From assembly GCA_963565915.1 (NCBI GenBank), contig OY751488.1:1-64000 (forward strand): a stretch of 64,000 nt of DNA. Reading direction: 5' to 3'. A model generated the notes under the pieces. The model saw only the letters and a list, made by a program, of their open reading frames with translations. It had not been told where the DNA came from and searched no databases. The DNA comes from Entoloma clypeatum. Its lineage: Eukaryota > Basidiomycota > Agaricomycetes > Agaricales > Entolomataceae. The first letter of the stretch is position 1. Every line of letters begins with the position of its first letter. Of the stretch, positions 1-10,567 are shown piece by piece. Made by a program: the position numbers and the translations under genes.

Positions 1-2278
1 GTAACGAAATATCCTATATTGGGATATGTGGTTGGTGAGGGACGTGTTGAGATGGAAACTGAGAAGGTGGATACAATTCGAAACTGGCGAGCACCCACAT
101 CAAAAAAGGAAGTTCAGAAGTTCCTTGGATTTGCTAACTTCTATCGACGTTTTATTGAAGGGTACTCAAACATCGCAAAACCTCTCACCGCGCTCACAGG
201 CGGTACGGCATTTACTTGGGGACCAACAGAGCAGCAAGCTTTTGAAGGTCTCATACGGGCAATTACATCGGCACCAGTCTTGGCATTACCGAAACCAGAG
301 GGACAGTTCAGGGTTGAAACCGATGCATCGGGCTATGCAATTGGAGCAGTACTCTCTCAGAAGCAAGACGACAAATGGCACCCCATCGTGTTCTTGTCGC
401 GGACCATGTCCCCGGCCAAACAGAATTACGAGATATATGACAAGGAACTCCTGGCAGTCGTGGAAGCATTGAAAGATTGGAGACACTATCTGCTTGAAGC
501 CAGGGAACATTTCGAGATCTTGACCGATCACAAGAACCTGGAATATTTCCGTCGTCCCCAGGACCTGAATCAACGACAGCAACACTGGAAAATGAAGTTA
601 CAAGACTATGACTTCAAATTATGGCATGTGCCCGGCAAGACCAATGCAAAAGCGGACATCCTGTCACGCTTACCCTGGTATGAAGCGGAACTCGAACCAC
701 AGGACAGTGACCAAATGCTCAAGGAGGGACTATTCTTGAAACGGTTGGAATCAGAAGACGTGGTACAAATGGGGATGTTCACAGAGGAACAATTCTTTGA
801 AGGGGGTGAAACATCTGATTCCATCAAAATTGGAAACGTCACGACCATTGAAAATCCGTGGATCGCACGCATCAAGGGTTCAAACCGCATGGAGACAGAA
901 GTAGCCCAGGGCCTAAAAAAGAATCCTCATTGGTATCAGCAGGAGAATGGGATCACCTATGCAGGAGAATGAGTCTATGTCCCGCCAGACCCACAATTAC
1001 AACAAGAATTAATGTTTGAGTCACATGATGCACCAGTGGCTGGACATCCAGGACAGTACCGGACACATGAACTCCTCACTCGCACCTACTGGTGGCCTAC
1101 CATACTGCATGATGTGAAGAAGTACGTGAAGGGTTGCGACACTTGTCAACGCAACAAGATTAACCAACAAAAGCGACATGCTCCGCTACACCCCCATGCA
1201 GCACCAAGTCACCCATGGGAAGACATAGGAATCGACATCGTGGGACCAATACCAGAATCTGATGGAAAAAACGCAATTCTGGTCATCACAGATAGACATT
1301 TGAAGATGCTTCACCTCATTCCGACAACCGTGGAACTATCAGCCGAAGGATTAGCCAAGATCTATCGGGATCAGATATGGAAGCTTCATGGAATCCCCAA
1401 GAAGATCATCAGCGATAGGGGACCGCAGTTCGCCGCGAAGTTCATGGAGGTACTCTGCCGCATGTTAGGGATCAAGAGGAACCTGTCCACCGCATACCAC
1501 CCACAGACTGATGGACAGGCCGAGCGATCGCATCAGGAAACGGAAGCATTCTTACGAAACTTTGTCAACCATCTACAGGATGATTGGGCTGAATGGATCG
1601 CAATCGCAGAGTTCCAGTACAATGACAAAGAACATCAGGCAACGAAGCACACCCCATTCTACCTCAACTACGGTTTACATCCGTGGAAGGGAGAGCTCGT
1701 GTTAGAAGATACTAATCCGGCTGCCAACGACTTCTTGAAGAAACTTAAACAGGCATGAGAAGAAGCCAATGCTGCGCTGAAACAAGCACAGGATCAGATG
1801 AAGAAGACAGCTGACACACGGCGAAGTCCGTCTCGGGACTACCGCATTGGAGACAAGGTGTGGCTGGAAGGGACTAACATCAGGACTGATCGCCCCTCAA
1901 AGAAACTTGATGCACTCCGACATGGACCATTCAAAGTCCTAGAGAAGTAAGGAGCTAGCGCGTACCTTCTTGATCTTCCGAAGACTTGGAAGATGATTCA
2001 CCCTGTGTTCAACGAGACCCTGTTGTCACCATACGAAACTCCGAAGTATGCCATCCAGAAAAAGAAACCAGCCCCTGATCCGATCATCGTCGAAGGACAA
2101 GAGGAGTACCACGTGTCTACAATCCTAGACTCTCGAAAGTTCCGCGGAAAGATCCAGTACCTCATCCAGTGGGAAGGATATGGTCCAGAAGAGAACACAT
2201 GGGAACCTCGAACTAATGTTCAGAACGCTCAAGATTTGATCCGTGATTTCCATCAGCAGAACCCGTCTCGTCCACAAT
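1..2278 (+). pseudogene. Gypsy-A pol fragment: RT end, RNase H, integrase, chromodomain
   Basis: This is the degenerate C-terminal half of a Gypsy polyprotein, which would copy the element RNA and insert the cDNA. Visible landmarks are the RT tail (KFLGFANFYRRFIEGYS), RNase H (VETDASGYAIGAVLS, LTDHKNLEYF), an HHCC integrase zinc region near 1080-1160 (YWWPTILHDVKKYVKGCDTC), integrase core Asp residues in DIVGPIPESDGK and SDRGPQF, the Glu region in TDGQAERSHQETE, and a C-terminal chromodomain (IQWEGYGPEENTWEP), which in this clade usually targets methylated histone H3. Stops interrupt it at 970-972 (TGA where a sister copy has CGA), 1756-1758 (TGA) and about 1948 (TAA). Not functional. Confidence 0.92.
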
Positions 2279-2413
2279 AAAAGACGAGTTCTCAAAATCC
2301 ATGGCAGTATCGACCTCATCAGTCAACCACACACCGAGTTCCCTGCTCTAGTCTTCTCCCTGCCCAATATAGCCACCCCCTTCTTCTTTTACCTTTCAAC
2401 CATCCTCACTGCC

Positions 2414-2785
2414 ATGTCAAACACCATCGTCACCTCCACCTCCACCACCGACATCAACCTCGCCATCGCCACTCTTATGAACGAAGCACTCTCCATGAGA
2501 GACCAAATCCATGCCCTTGAAACTTCCCTCGCCGATCTCCTTCATCGCCAGATGAATATCCGACTCCATTCGTTGTCCAATCTCCCCGTCGCCCCGACTC
2601 CCGAAGAGAAACAAATCCTCGGGAATTACACCAGCACCCTCGTCATCGAGAATCGATGCATTCGGCTGGCCATCAAAGGCCTTGAACTCGCCGTAGCCAT
2701 CAACGAGGAGTTGATATATGATTGGAGCCTCAAGGAAAGTCCGAACTGGTCCGATCCCGGCAACAACGAGGGATGGGGACAGTGA
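2414..2785 (+). CDS. Third ORF of Gypsy-A, 123 aa, function unknown (copy 1)
   Basis: An uninterrupted 123-codon ORF lies between the chromodomain end of pol and the 3' LTR. It starts MSNTIVTSTSTTD and ends NNEGWGQ, with its stop 34 bp before the LTR. The start is chosen because the same Met opens the homologous ORFs in two other copies; the frame is also open for 57 codons upstream. The N-terminus is Ser/Thr-rich. The middle (MRDQIHALETSLADLLHRQM) looks helical, possibly coiled-coil, and the rest is mixed and acidic. I recognise no domain. It is open in three copies although pol is broken in all of them, which argues for coding. It may be an env-position accessory protein, but there is no visible signal peptide or membrane segment. 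Confidence 0.6.
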   Translation: MSNTIVTSTSTTDINLAIATLMNEALSMRDQIHALETSLADLLHRQMNIRLHSLSNLPVAPTPEEKQILGNYTSTLVIENRCIRLAIKGLELAVAINEELIYDWSLKESPNWSDPGNNEGWGQ

Positions 2786-2819
2786 CTCTGTGAGGACACA
2801 GAGCTTAGAGAGGGGAACA

Positions 2820-3190
2820 TGTTACGGACTCTACAGTATGAGGACCACGTCATATCTTTTACTTATCGGCCCGACTCGGCGCCCTCTTACGAACTCACTA
2901 TGTCTAATATCTACTTTCGCAACCTTCAATTCCCAGTCTGACTCATTACATTACTTCGTCATCCCCTTTAGTATACTTCGCTCCCGCGCTGACTCACTTT
3001 CCACAGTCAGCTTACTCACTGTACATAGCCTTCCGCAGTACTGACTCATCCGCTACCGCCTATAGTCAGTACCTATATAAACCTCTTGTACTGTAGTAGA
3101 TTCCTTAGATTTAGCAATCACTTTGCTCTTCGCCTTTCCACTTTCCTGCATACTCTGCCTGAACCTTGGAACGGTTTGTTAAGCATAACA
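2820..3190 (+). repeat. Gypsy-A LTR shared by copies 1 and 2 (371 bp)
   Basis: Begins TGTTACGG and ends GCATAACA, giving a 5-bp TGTTA/TAACA terminal inverted repeat. It is preceded by a purine-rich tract (GAGAGGGGAA). A TATATAA box lies at about 3074-3080. It is 31 bp shorter than the copies at 5458 and 16401 because one interval between short CCTTCCG(C/T)AGT direct repeats is missing. Confidence 0.92.
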
Positions 3191-5423
3191 GGTTAGGAAG
3201 GTGTCTGAAGAAGATGCCGAGAATGATGAAACCACAATCTTAGAAGCCGATGAGAAGGATTTTCCCGAAGGGTCCGATTAAACGACGCTAGGTCGCGACC
3301 CCTATCTATTAAACAGACTTGCTTGCCTTGTATGACTGCAGACAATAGAACCTATGTCATCCCTGCCAAGCGAGCTGCTGCGTCGACTAAGATTGTGAAG
3401 GGAGACAAACCTCCGAAACGACAAGAAATCAGGCTGTTAGCTCAGCTCAAGACACGACGAGGACCAAAGGTCATTCGACCTGAGGTTGATAGTGGATGTG
3501 AACGCACATGCATCCATCCCAGAATAGTATATGAACAGAACCTTCCGACGCGAGGAATACCATCCATAGCAATTCTAAATGTGGATGGATCACCAAATCG
3601 ACAACAAAGAGCGAACCAACTTGCCGAAGTCAAACTGAATTTGGGAACACATCAGGAAACCATGGAAGCGATGGTGCTGGACATTGGGAGAATAGACATG
3701 CTCTTAGGACATGACTGGTTGGTACACCACAACCCTACGATCAATTGGACAACCGGTGCTGTAATGTTCAACTGGTGTCCAACTACATGCCAAACCAAAC
3801 ATTCGGATTTCAGGGTTAACCTGAGACCAGATCCGCCGATGCATCTGCATGATCTACATGGATGACATTGTGGTTATTGGTAAAACAAAGGAAGAACTCG
3901 CGCAAAACACTGAAGAAATTCTGCAGATCCTATCGGACAATGACTTGTTCCTGAAGGAGAAGAAGTGTTTCTGGGAAGTAACGAAATGCCCCATATTGGG
4001 ATATGTCATTGGTGAAGGACGTGTCAAGATGGAAACTGAGAAGGTGGATACGATTCGAAAGTGGCGAGCACCCACATCAAAAAAGGAAGTTCAGAAGTTC
4101 CTTGGGTTTGCTAACTTCTATCGATGTTTCATTGAAGGGTACTCAAACATCGCAAAACCACTCACCGCGCTCACAGGTGGCACTACGTTTACTTGGGGAC
4201 CAACGGAACAAAAAGCATTTGAAGGTCTCATACAGGCGATCACGTCAGCACCAGTCTTGGCATTACCAAAACCAGATGGACAATTCCAGGTTGAAACCGA
4301 TGCATCGGGCTATGCAATTGGGGCTGTACTCTCTCAAAAGCAGGACAACAAATGGCACCCTATCGTGTTCTTGTCGTGGACCATGTCCGCAGCCAAACAA
4401 AATTACGAGATATACGACAAAGAGCTCTTGGCAGTCATGGAAGCACTGAAGGATTGGAGACACTATCTACTTGAAGCCAGGGAGCGCTTTGAGATCTTAA
4501 CTGATCACAAGAACCTGGAGTATTTCCGCCGTCCTCAGGACCTAAACCAATGACAAAGGTGCTGGAAGATGAAGTTACAGGACTATGACTTCGAATTACG
4601 GCATGTGCCTGGCAAGACAAATGCAAAAGTGGATATCCTATTGCGTTTTCCATGGTACGAAATGGAACTCGAACCACAAGACAGTGACCAAATGCTCAAG
4701 GAGGGACTATTCTTGAAACGATTGGAATTAGAAGATGTGGTACATATGGAGATGTTCACGGAGGAACAATTCTTTGAAGGGGGTGAAACATCTGATTCCA
4801 TCAAAATTGGAAACGTCACGACCATCAAAAATCCGTGGATCGCACGCATCAAGGGTTCAAACCGCATGGAGACAGAAGTAGCCCAGGGTCTAAAGAAGAA
4901 TCCTCATTGGTATCAACAGGAAAACGGCATCACATATGCAGGCAAACAAGTCTATGTTCCACCAGACCCACAACTGCGTCAAGAACTGATGTTTGAATCA
5001 CACGATGCACCAGTGGCTGGACATCCAGGACAATATCGGACGCATGAACTTCTCACTCGTACCTACTGGTGGCCTACTATCCTGCATGATGTGAAGAAAT
5101 ATGTAAAAGGTTGTGACACCTGTCAACGCAACAAGATCAACAGACAGAAACAGCATGCTCCGCTACATCCCCATGCAGCACCAAGTCATCCATGGGAAGA
5201 CATAGGGATTGATGTTGTGGGACCGATACCAGAGTCCAATGGAAAGAATGCGATTCTGGTCATCACGGAGAGACATTCGAAGATGCTCCATCTCATTCCG
5301 ACAACCGTGGAATTATCGGCTGAAGGACGAGAAGAGTACCATGTATCCACAATCCTAGACTCTCGAAAGTTCCGTGGAAAGATCCAGTATCTCGTCCACA
5401 ACAACGAGGGATGGGGACAGTGA
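3191..5423 (+). pseudogene. Gypsy-A gag-pol remnant (copy 2)
   Basis: The gag tail (3191-3281) is followed by a protease-region frame (3323 onward) with the aspartic protease motif VDSGCERTC and the conserved LLGHDWLVHH. A deletion at about 3826 joins protease directly to the RT active-site box (YMDDIVVIGKTKEEL, from 3852). RNase H follows to a TGA at 4551-4553, where copy 1 has CGA. A second frame (4569-5423) carries the RNase H tail and the integrase HHCC region and ends in a fusion: integrase is joined to a chromodomain fragment (EEYHVSTILDSRKFRG), and that to the last residues of the third ORF (NNEGWGQ). These are deletion junctions, not new genes. Confidence 0.88.
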
Positions 5424-5457
5424 CTCTGTGAGGACACAGAGCTTGGAGAGGGGAACA

Positions 5458-5859
5458 TGTTACGGACTCTACGGTATGCGGACAATGTCATCACTTTTAC
5501 TTATCGGCCCGACTCGGCGCCCTCTTATGAGCTTACTATGTCTAATATCTACTTTCGCAACCTTCGATTCCCAGTCTGACTCACTACCTTTACTTCGTCA
5601 GCCCCTTTAGTATACCTCGCTCCCGCGCTGACTCACTTTCCGCAGTCAGCTTACTTATTGTACATAGCTTTCCGCAGTCGCCTTACTCATGTGCACTGCC
5701 TTCCGCAGTACTGACTTATCCGCTACCGCCTATGGTCAGTACTTATATAAACCTCTTGTACTAGAGTAGATTCCTACAATTTAGCAATCACATTGCTCTT
5801 CGCCTTTCCACTTCCTGCATACTCTGCCCAAACCTTGGAACGGTTTGTTAAGCATAACA
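5458..5859 (+). repeat. Gypsy-A 3' LTR of copy 2 (402 bp)
   Basis: TGTTACGG...GCATAACA ends, as in the other family LTRs. A TATATAA box is at about 5744-5750. It is preceded by the same polypurine tract (GAGAGGGGAAC). The 3' flank begins ATATG. The matching target duplication would lie 5' of copy 1, outside the window. Confidence 0.93.
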
Positions 5860-7540
5860 ATATGTTTAAATGACCCATGTGGATATTTGGACCATGCCTA
5901 AATAACAGATACCCTGGAAACCGATTTGTTATGGACATATCTTGTGATAAACCTTATATATATATTTCATCTCTTGTCATGTATAAAAACTGTAGTTTCC
6001 TGCCATGTACTGTAGATTAGAAAGGCCCCCCAGCCAGATCCAATCCCTCTCTCTCTCTCAGTGATTGATTGAGTGGTTAGATTTTCTAAGTCTCATCCAA
6101 AGGGAGTCTCAGTGAACCCTGAGGAAACTCAATTTCTTAATAACATTTTATTGAATCACCCTTGAGCTTCGACATGCGTGACCTCACGTTGATTTTCTAC
6201 CAAAAGACAAACAAGTCTATCTACTACGAATTAAAGTGGATTAGTCCCACCACCCTTGAACTATTTGTTGAGAGTGTTGTTGGGTGTTTGAGGTGTTTGT
6301 AGAGCTCTGACCAGAGTCTCTTGCATTTTTGGCGCTCATCACAAACTTGCTTCTCAATGGTACAAGCAGATGCACAGACTGCGTAAGAGGGGACCGAGGG
6401 CGGGGGGATGATTTTTCCTACTGCACTGGGAAAAACTCATCATGCAGCCTTGTACAGCCAGGAGCGGCATGGTGGTCTGTTTGATGAGGTAGTACAAATT
6501 AAAGGAATTATTGACAAAGGCAAAATGCGAGAGAGAACTCACCGAACTGAGTTTCCAGATAGTTTTTCCCTCTTCCTTCTATAAAAAGCCTTCACACCAG
6601 TTTGTGGGAATGGCGGACATGTGTCACACTGTAGTTCTGACGTGAACTTAAATAGGAGGTCTCTGGGAATGGCAAAAGTGGCAGGCAAGATGCACCTGAT
6701 AATGTACGGCGTCCATCTTTTGCGACTGCTTAGACAGAAATCTTGGCGACCCATTGCGGAGGCAATGATAATGAGCAAGACCACTTCCCTAAAACAATTA
6801 TCAGTAAGAAATAGTTCATGCGAGAGACTTGAAGGGGAAGCATACGAAGTCTTCTGAAATGAGTCAAGCATATTCTTTCCAAACCCATACCGATTGTGTA
6901 GCTGCAAGAGCCATGTGATATCATGAACTCGGCTAGACAGAGGACGTAGGGAAAACGGTTCAGATTTCAAGTCAGATGCACTCACCGCCCACGGATACTT
7001 GCATTTCCCACCAAGTCGTTAGCTGCTTCGTTGGCAGCACTTCAAGTTGTTCATCTCTGGCTGATCTAATTAATCTAGCTAACTATCCAAGACAAGTTAG
7101 CACTTTATAATCAATCTGTTGGCATGCATGCATACTTGAAGTCTTGATAGATCCACTCCAGGTGGTACTCCCTCCATCACATGGTATGCTTTCCCTCAGT
7201 CCCTCGACTCATACAATATGTTAGTGGCACAACTAAGTCAGCTCGCAGCATCCACTGCGCCCGCTGCAATATCTCTTCCCCCAACTCCTAAGTTCTTGCC
7301 ACCGTAGTCAGTGATACCTTCATCCCAAACCTTCGTTCCATTCCGAACCCTTTCTGTCATTGATTCCTCAGAAATCTGGGTGTACTTCTCATGTACGGCA
7401 TGCTTCAGGCGCTTATCAGTTCCTTCTTTCCATTCATGGCCGTTCATTTGTACAACAAGCTTGCTCTTTCCGTGATGATACCTGACATGTATAGCCTTAT
7501 GATTGTGAGACAAGCATGATTGAGTCCCCATCGAGATGCG
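5860..7540. other. Stretch without a recognisable gene
   Basis: No ORF here shows a domain I recognise. The longest are a 148-codon frame on the minus strand (6539-6985) and a 97-codon frame on the minus strand (7238-7531). The second has a plausible soluble-protein composition but no recognisable family, and could belong with the TAF2-like fragment next to it. There is a CT-rich tract near 6040-6060. Confidence 0.5.
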
Positions 7541-7541
7541 T

Positions 7542-7691
7542 CGATATAGCCAGACTATGGCAAATATTTTGTGCTACATAACGACGAACTACCCATGAAG
7601 GATTGTTTGCAATCGCCGCCAGGACATACCACATGGTCAATGGTGAATACCACTTCATCAAGAAGAGCCCATCAAAAGCAGCAATGGGGAC
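7542..7691 (-). pseudogene. TAF2-like fragment (TFIID subunit), about 50 codons
   Basis: On the minus strand about 50 codons read IAAFDGLFLMKWYSP...WVVRRYVAQNICHSLA. This matches my memory of the helical-repeat region of fungal TAF2, the TFIID subunit that helps recognise core promoters (AAFD, WY(T/S)P, a VRR(H/Y)VA box, then a SLA helix). Only this piece is present. Upstream it runs straight into a minisatellite and downstream it stops, so it is a stray or captured exon. The call rests on remembered family patterns, not an alignment. Confidence 0.4.
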
Positions 7692-7930
7692 CAGGCACGC
7701 GACAGTTGGGGGTTGAGGGCAGGCCATTAGGCATTACAGAGGGCCGTTGGGTACGAGGAAGAGCACTTGGTGTCGATGGGAGGCCATTGGGCACACAGGG
7801 TGAGTGTTGGGGTTGAGGGCACGCCATTGGGCATGCGGAGTGATGGTTGGGCTCAAGGGGAGGCCGTTGGGCACTACGGGCGTGCGGTGGGCATGTGAGG
7901 TGACAGTTTGGCATGCAAAGCGACTGTTGG
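7690..7930. repeat. Imperfect GC-rich minisatellite
   Basis: Six or seven degenerate copies of a roughly 30-40-bp unit built on GGCCATTGGGCA(T/C), for example near 7722, 7780, 7825 and 7861, with AGGCCGTTGGGC variants. Both strands show long frames here because of the repeat, not because of a gene. Confidence 0.65.
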
Positions 7931-8199
7931 AGAGAAGAGGTGATGGCGGGAGACAAGAGGGAAAAGGACTCACCTTGTGTAGGGAGATGGTGGGGGTAAG
8001 AGAGCAAGAGAAAAGCATGTTGAAAGGTCTGCTAACTTGGTTGATATATTGGAATGACAGATGCCCCTGGCAATACCCAGTTTGTAACCCCCCCCTCAGA
8101 ATATCAAAGGTCGTTACAAACGATGAGGGATAACTAATTTGAAAGTATAAGATAAGAGGTGGTATAAGGAGCTGGGATATAAGGTATATATATCTTGGA

Positions 8200-8700
8200 C
8201 CTTCCAATTCTTATAGCTAATCCTATACCTATATACCTTATACTATTATCTGAGAAGATATATACCTGGGGTATAACCTTATATCTGAGGTATATATCTT
8301 ATACCCTATACCTGGATCCTATACCTTATACTTCCTATAGTATCATACCTGGGGTATACCTTATACCTGAGATATATATCCCCTACCCTATACCTGGATC
8401 CTATACCTTGTACTTCCTATAGTATCATACCTGGGGTATACCTTATACCTGAGGTATATATCCCCTACCCTATACCTGGATCCTATACCTTGTACTTCCT
8501 ATAGTATCATACCTGGGGTATACCTTATACCTGAGGTATATATCCCCTACCCTATACCTGGATCCTATACCTTGTACTTCCTATAGTATCATACCTGGGG
8601 TATATCCCCTACCCTATACCTGGATCCTATACCTTGTACTTCCTATAGTATCATACCTGGGGTATACGTTATACCTGAGGTATATACCTTATACCTATAG
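8200..8700. repeat. TA-rich satellite, about 82-bp unit
   Basis: About five copies of a roughly 82-bp unit built from TATACCT words: GGGGTATACCTTATACCTGA, then a CCCCTACCC segment, a CTGGATCC segment and CTTCCTATAGTATCATACCT. Unit starts lie near 8272, 8353, 8435, 8517 and 8599; the last is shortened. TATACCT/AGGTATA pairs make many small inverted repeats. Confidence 0.85.
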
Positions 8701-10492
8701 ACCTGGGGTATTGGACCTTCCAATCTCTTGTATCTCCTAAATACATTATATCCATCTATACCTCCATACCCTGAAACTAAACATTAGATTCAAAAAGCAT
8801 ACTGATAGGTACGGACAGCAGGTACGGACAGCAGGTACAGGAGGTATATACCTGAGGTATATACCTTATATCTGAGGTATATACCTTATATTCATATCCT
8901 GAAACTAAACATCTGATTCAAACAGCATACTGATAGGTGAGCCAAGGTGAGAGGGAAGGTGAGCAGAGGGTATAAACAGATACAGCAGGTACGGACAGCA
9001 GGTACGGACAGCAGGTACAGGAGGTATATACCTGAGGTATATACCTTATATCTGAGGTATATACCTTATATTCATATCCTGAAACTAAACATCTGATTCA
9101 AACAGCATACTGATAGGGCCATCAAAACAGCACTCAAATTGCAAGCAGAATGATACTATACGAGGCAATAATGATCCCAGCCCAACCAGTTAACAGCAGA
9201 CACTAACACCAAACTCTAACATGTGACATGTGACACGTATTTTGATTAGTTTGTTTGGTTATGTATTGAATTTACTCAGCAAGGGATCTGGAATATGTGG
9301 GATACACAGGTGAGCCAAGGTGAGAGGGAAGGTGAGCAGAGGGTATAAACAGATACAGCAGGTACGGACAGCAGGTACGGACAGCAGGTACAGGAGGTAT
9401 ATACCTGAGGTATATACCTTATATCTGAGGTATATACCTTATATTCATATCCTGAAACTAAACATCTGATTCAAACAGCATACTGATAGGGTATACCTTA
9501 TACCTGAGGTATATACCTTATACCTATAGACCTGGGGTATTGGACCTTCCAATCTCTTGTATCTCCTAAATACATTATATCCATCTATACCTCCATACCC
9601 TGAAACTAAACATTAGATTCAAAAAGCATACTGATAGGGGATTGATACAGTGGGTGCGGACAGCAGGTATGAACAGATACAGCAGATACGGACAGCAGGT
9701 ATGAATAGATACAACAGGTACAGACAGGGTATACCTTATACCTGAGGTATATACCTTATACCTATAGACCTGGGGTATTGGACCTTCCAATCTCTTGTAT
9801 CTCCTAAATACATTATATCCATCTATACCTCCATACCCTGAAACTAAACATTAGATTCAAAAAGCATACTGATAGGGGATTGTTTGGTATTGTTTATAAA
9901 TTCCAGCGCCATCAAACTCGCATCAAAATTGCGAGCAGAATGATACCAGACACATGTGACACCACCAGAATGTTTGGATTTGTTGACAAAATCCAGGGCC
10001 ATCAAACTCGTGTTACAATTGCGAGCAGAATGATACTATACATGTGTGACAACAGCAGAATGTTTGGATTTGTTTACAAATTCCAGGGCCATCAAAACAG
10101 CACTCAAATTGCAAGCAGAATGATACTATACGAGGCAATAATGATCCCAGCCCAACCAGTTAACAGCAGACACTAACACCAAACTCTAACATGTGACATG
10201 TGACACGTATTTTGATCTGTTTGTTTGGTTATGTATTAAATTTACTCAGCAGGGGATTGATACAGTGGGTGCGGACAGCAGGTATGAACAGATACAGCAG
10301 ATACGGACAGCAGGTATGAATAGATACAACAGGTACAGACAGGGTATACCTTATACCTGAGGTATATACCTTATACCTATAGACCTGGGGTATTGGACCT
10401 TCCAATCTCTTGTATCTCCTAAATACATTATATCCATCTATACCTCCATACCCTGAAACTAAACATTAGATTCAAAAAGCATACTGATAGGC
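8700..10492. repeat. Higher-order satellite built from three shuffled modules
   Basis: Three module types recur in different orders. Module 1, about 115 bp, runs from CTATAGACCTGGGGTATTGG to GCATACTGATAGG (near 8695, 9528, 9766, 10376). Module 2, about 115 bp, starts GGTACGGACAGCAGGTACAG (near 8820, 9000, 9360). Module 3, about 160 bp, starts CCATCAAAACAGCACTCAAA (near 9119 and 10089). Between 9880 and 10090 a roughly 70-bp unit (TGTTTGGATTTGTTTACAAA) is tandemly repeated three times. No coding potential; the ORF at 9880-10176 is repeat-derived. Confidence 0.85.
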
Positions 10493-10537
10493 CCCCCAGT
10501 CGCTTCCTTCCCTCCATCGTCCTTGGCGTTGGAAATA

Positions 10538-10564
10538 CTAACCCCTAACCCCTAACCCTAACCC
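10538..10564 (+). repeat. Short interstitial telomere-like tract
   Basis: About four units of CCCCTAA/CCCTAA, ending immediately before the Copia coding sequence. TTAGGG is the usual basidiomycete telomere repeat. The C-rich strand reads 5' to 3' left to right, the polarity of a left chromosome end. The tract lies between satellite DNA and the broken 5' end of the Copia element. Confidence 0.8.
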
Positions 10565-10567
10565 ACG

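Larger units (their letters stand above)
1..3190 (+). mobile_element. Gypsy-A copy 1 (Ty3/Gypsy, chromodomain type), 5' part outside the window
   Basis: The window opens inside the reverse transcriptase of a Ty3/Gypsy element. In order it shows the RT C-terminus, RNase H, the integrase zinc domain and core, a chromodomain, a 123-codon third ORF, a polypurine tract (about 2808-2816) and an LTR. The LTR also serves as the 5' LTR of the next copy, so the two are in tandem. Several in-frame stops and the lack of an intact pol show it is dead. The same family recurs at 2820-5859, 15909-16802 and (minus strand) 31242-35603. Confidence 0.93.
2820..5859 (+). mobile_element. Gypsy-A copy 2, internally deleted
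   Basis: Flanked by LTRs at 2820-3190 and 5458-5859. Compared with copies 1 and 4, the interior has lost nearly all of gag, the RT fingers and palm up to YMDD, and most of the integrase through to the chromodomain. It retains a gag tail (3191-3281), the protease region, the RT end plus RNase H, and the integrase zinc region. The 5' LTR is joined directly to gag-tail sequence with no primer-binding site. Confidence 0.9.

Noticed and set aside
8200..10492. CRISPR-like regular repeats
   Set aside because: Units are long, modular satellite repeats without uniform spacers, in a eukaryotic setting.
10538..10564. A true chromosome end
   Set aside because: Only about four units, with satellite DNA continuing to the left.
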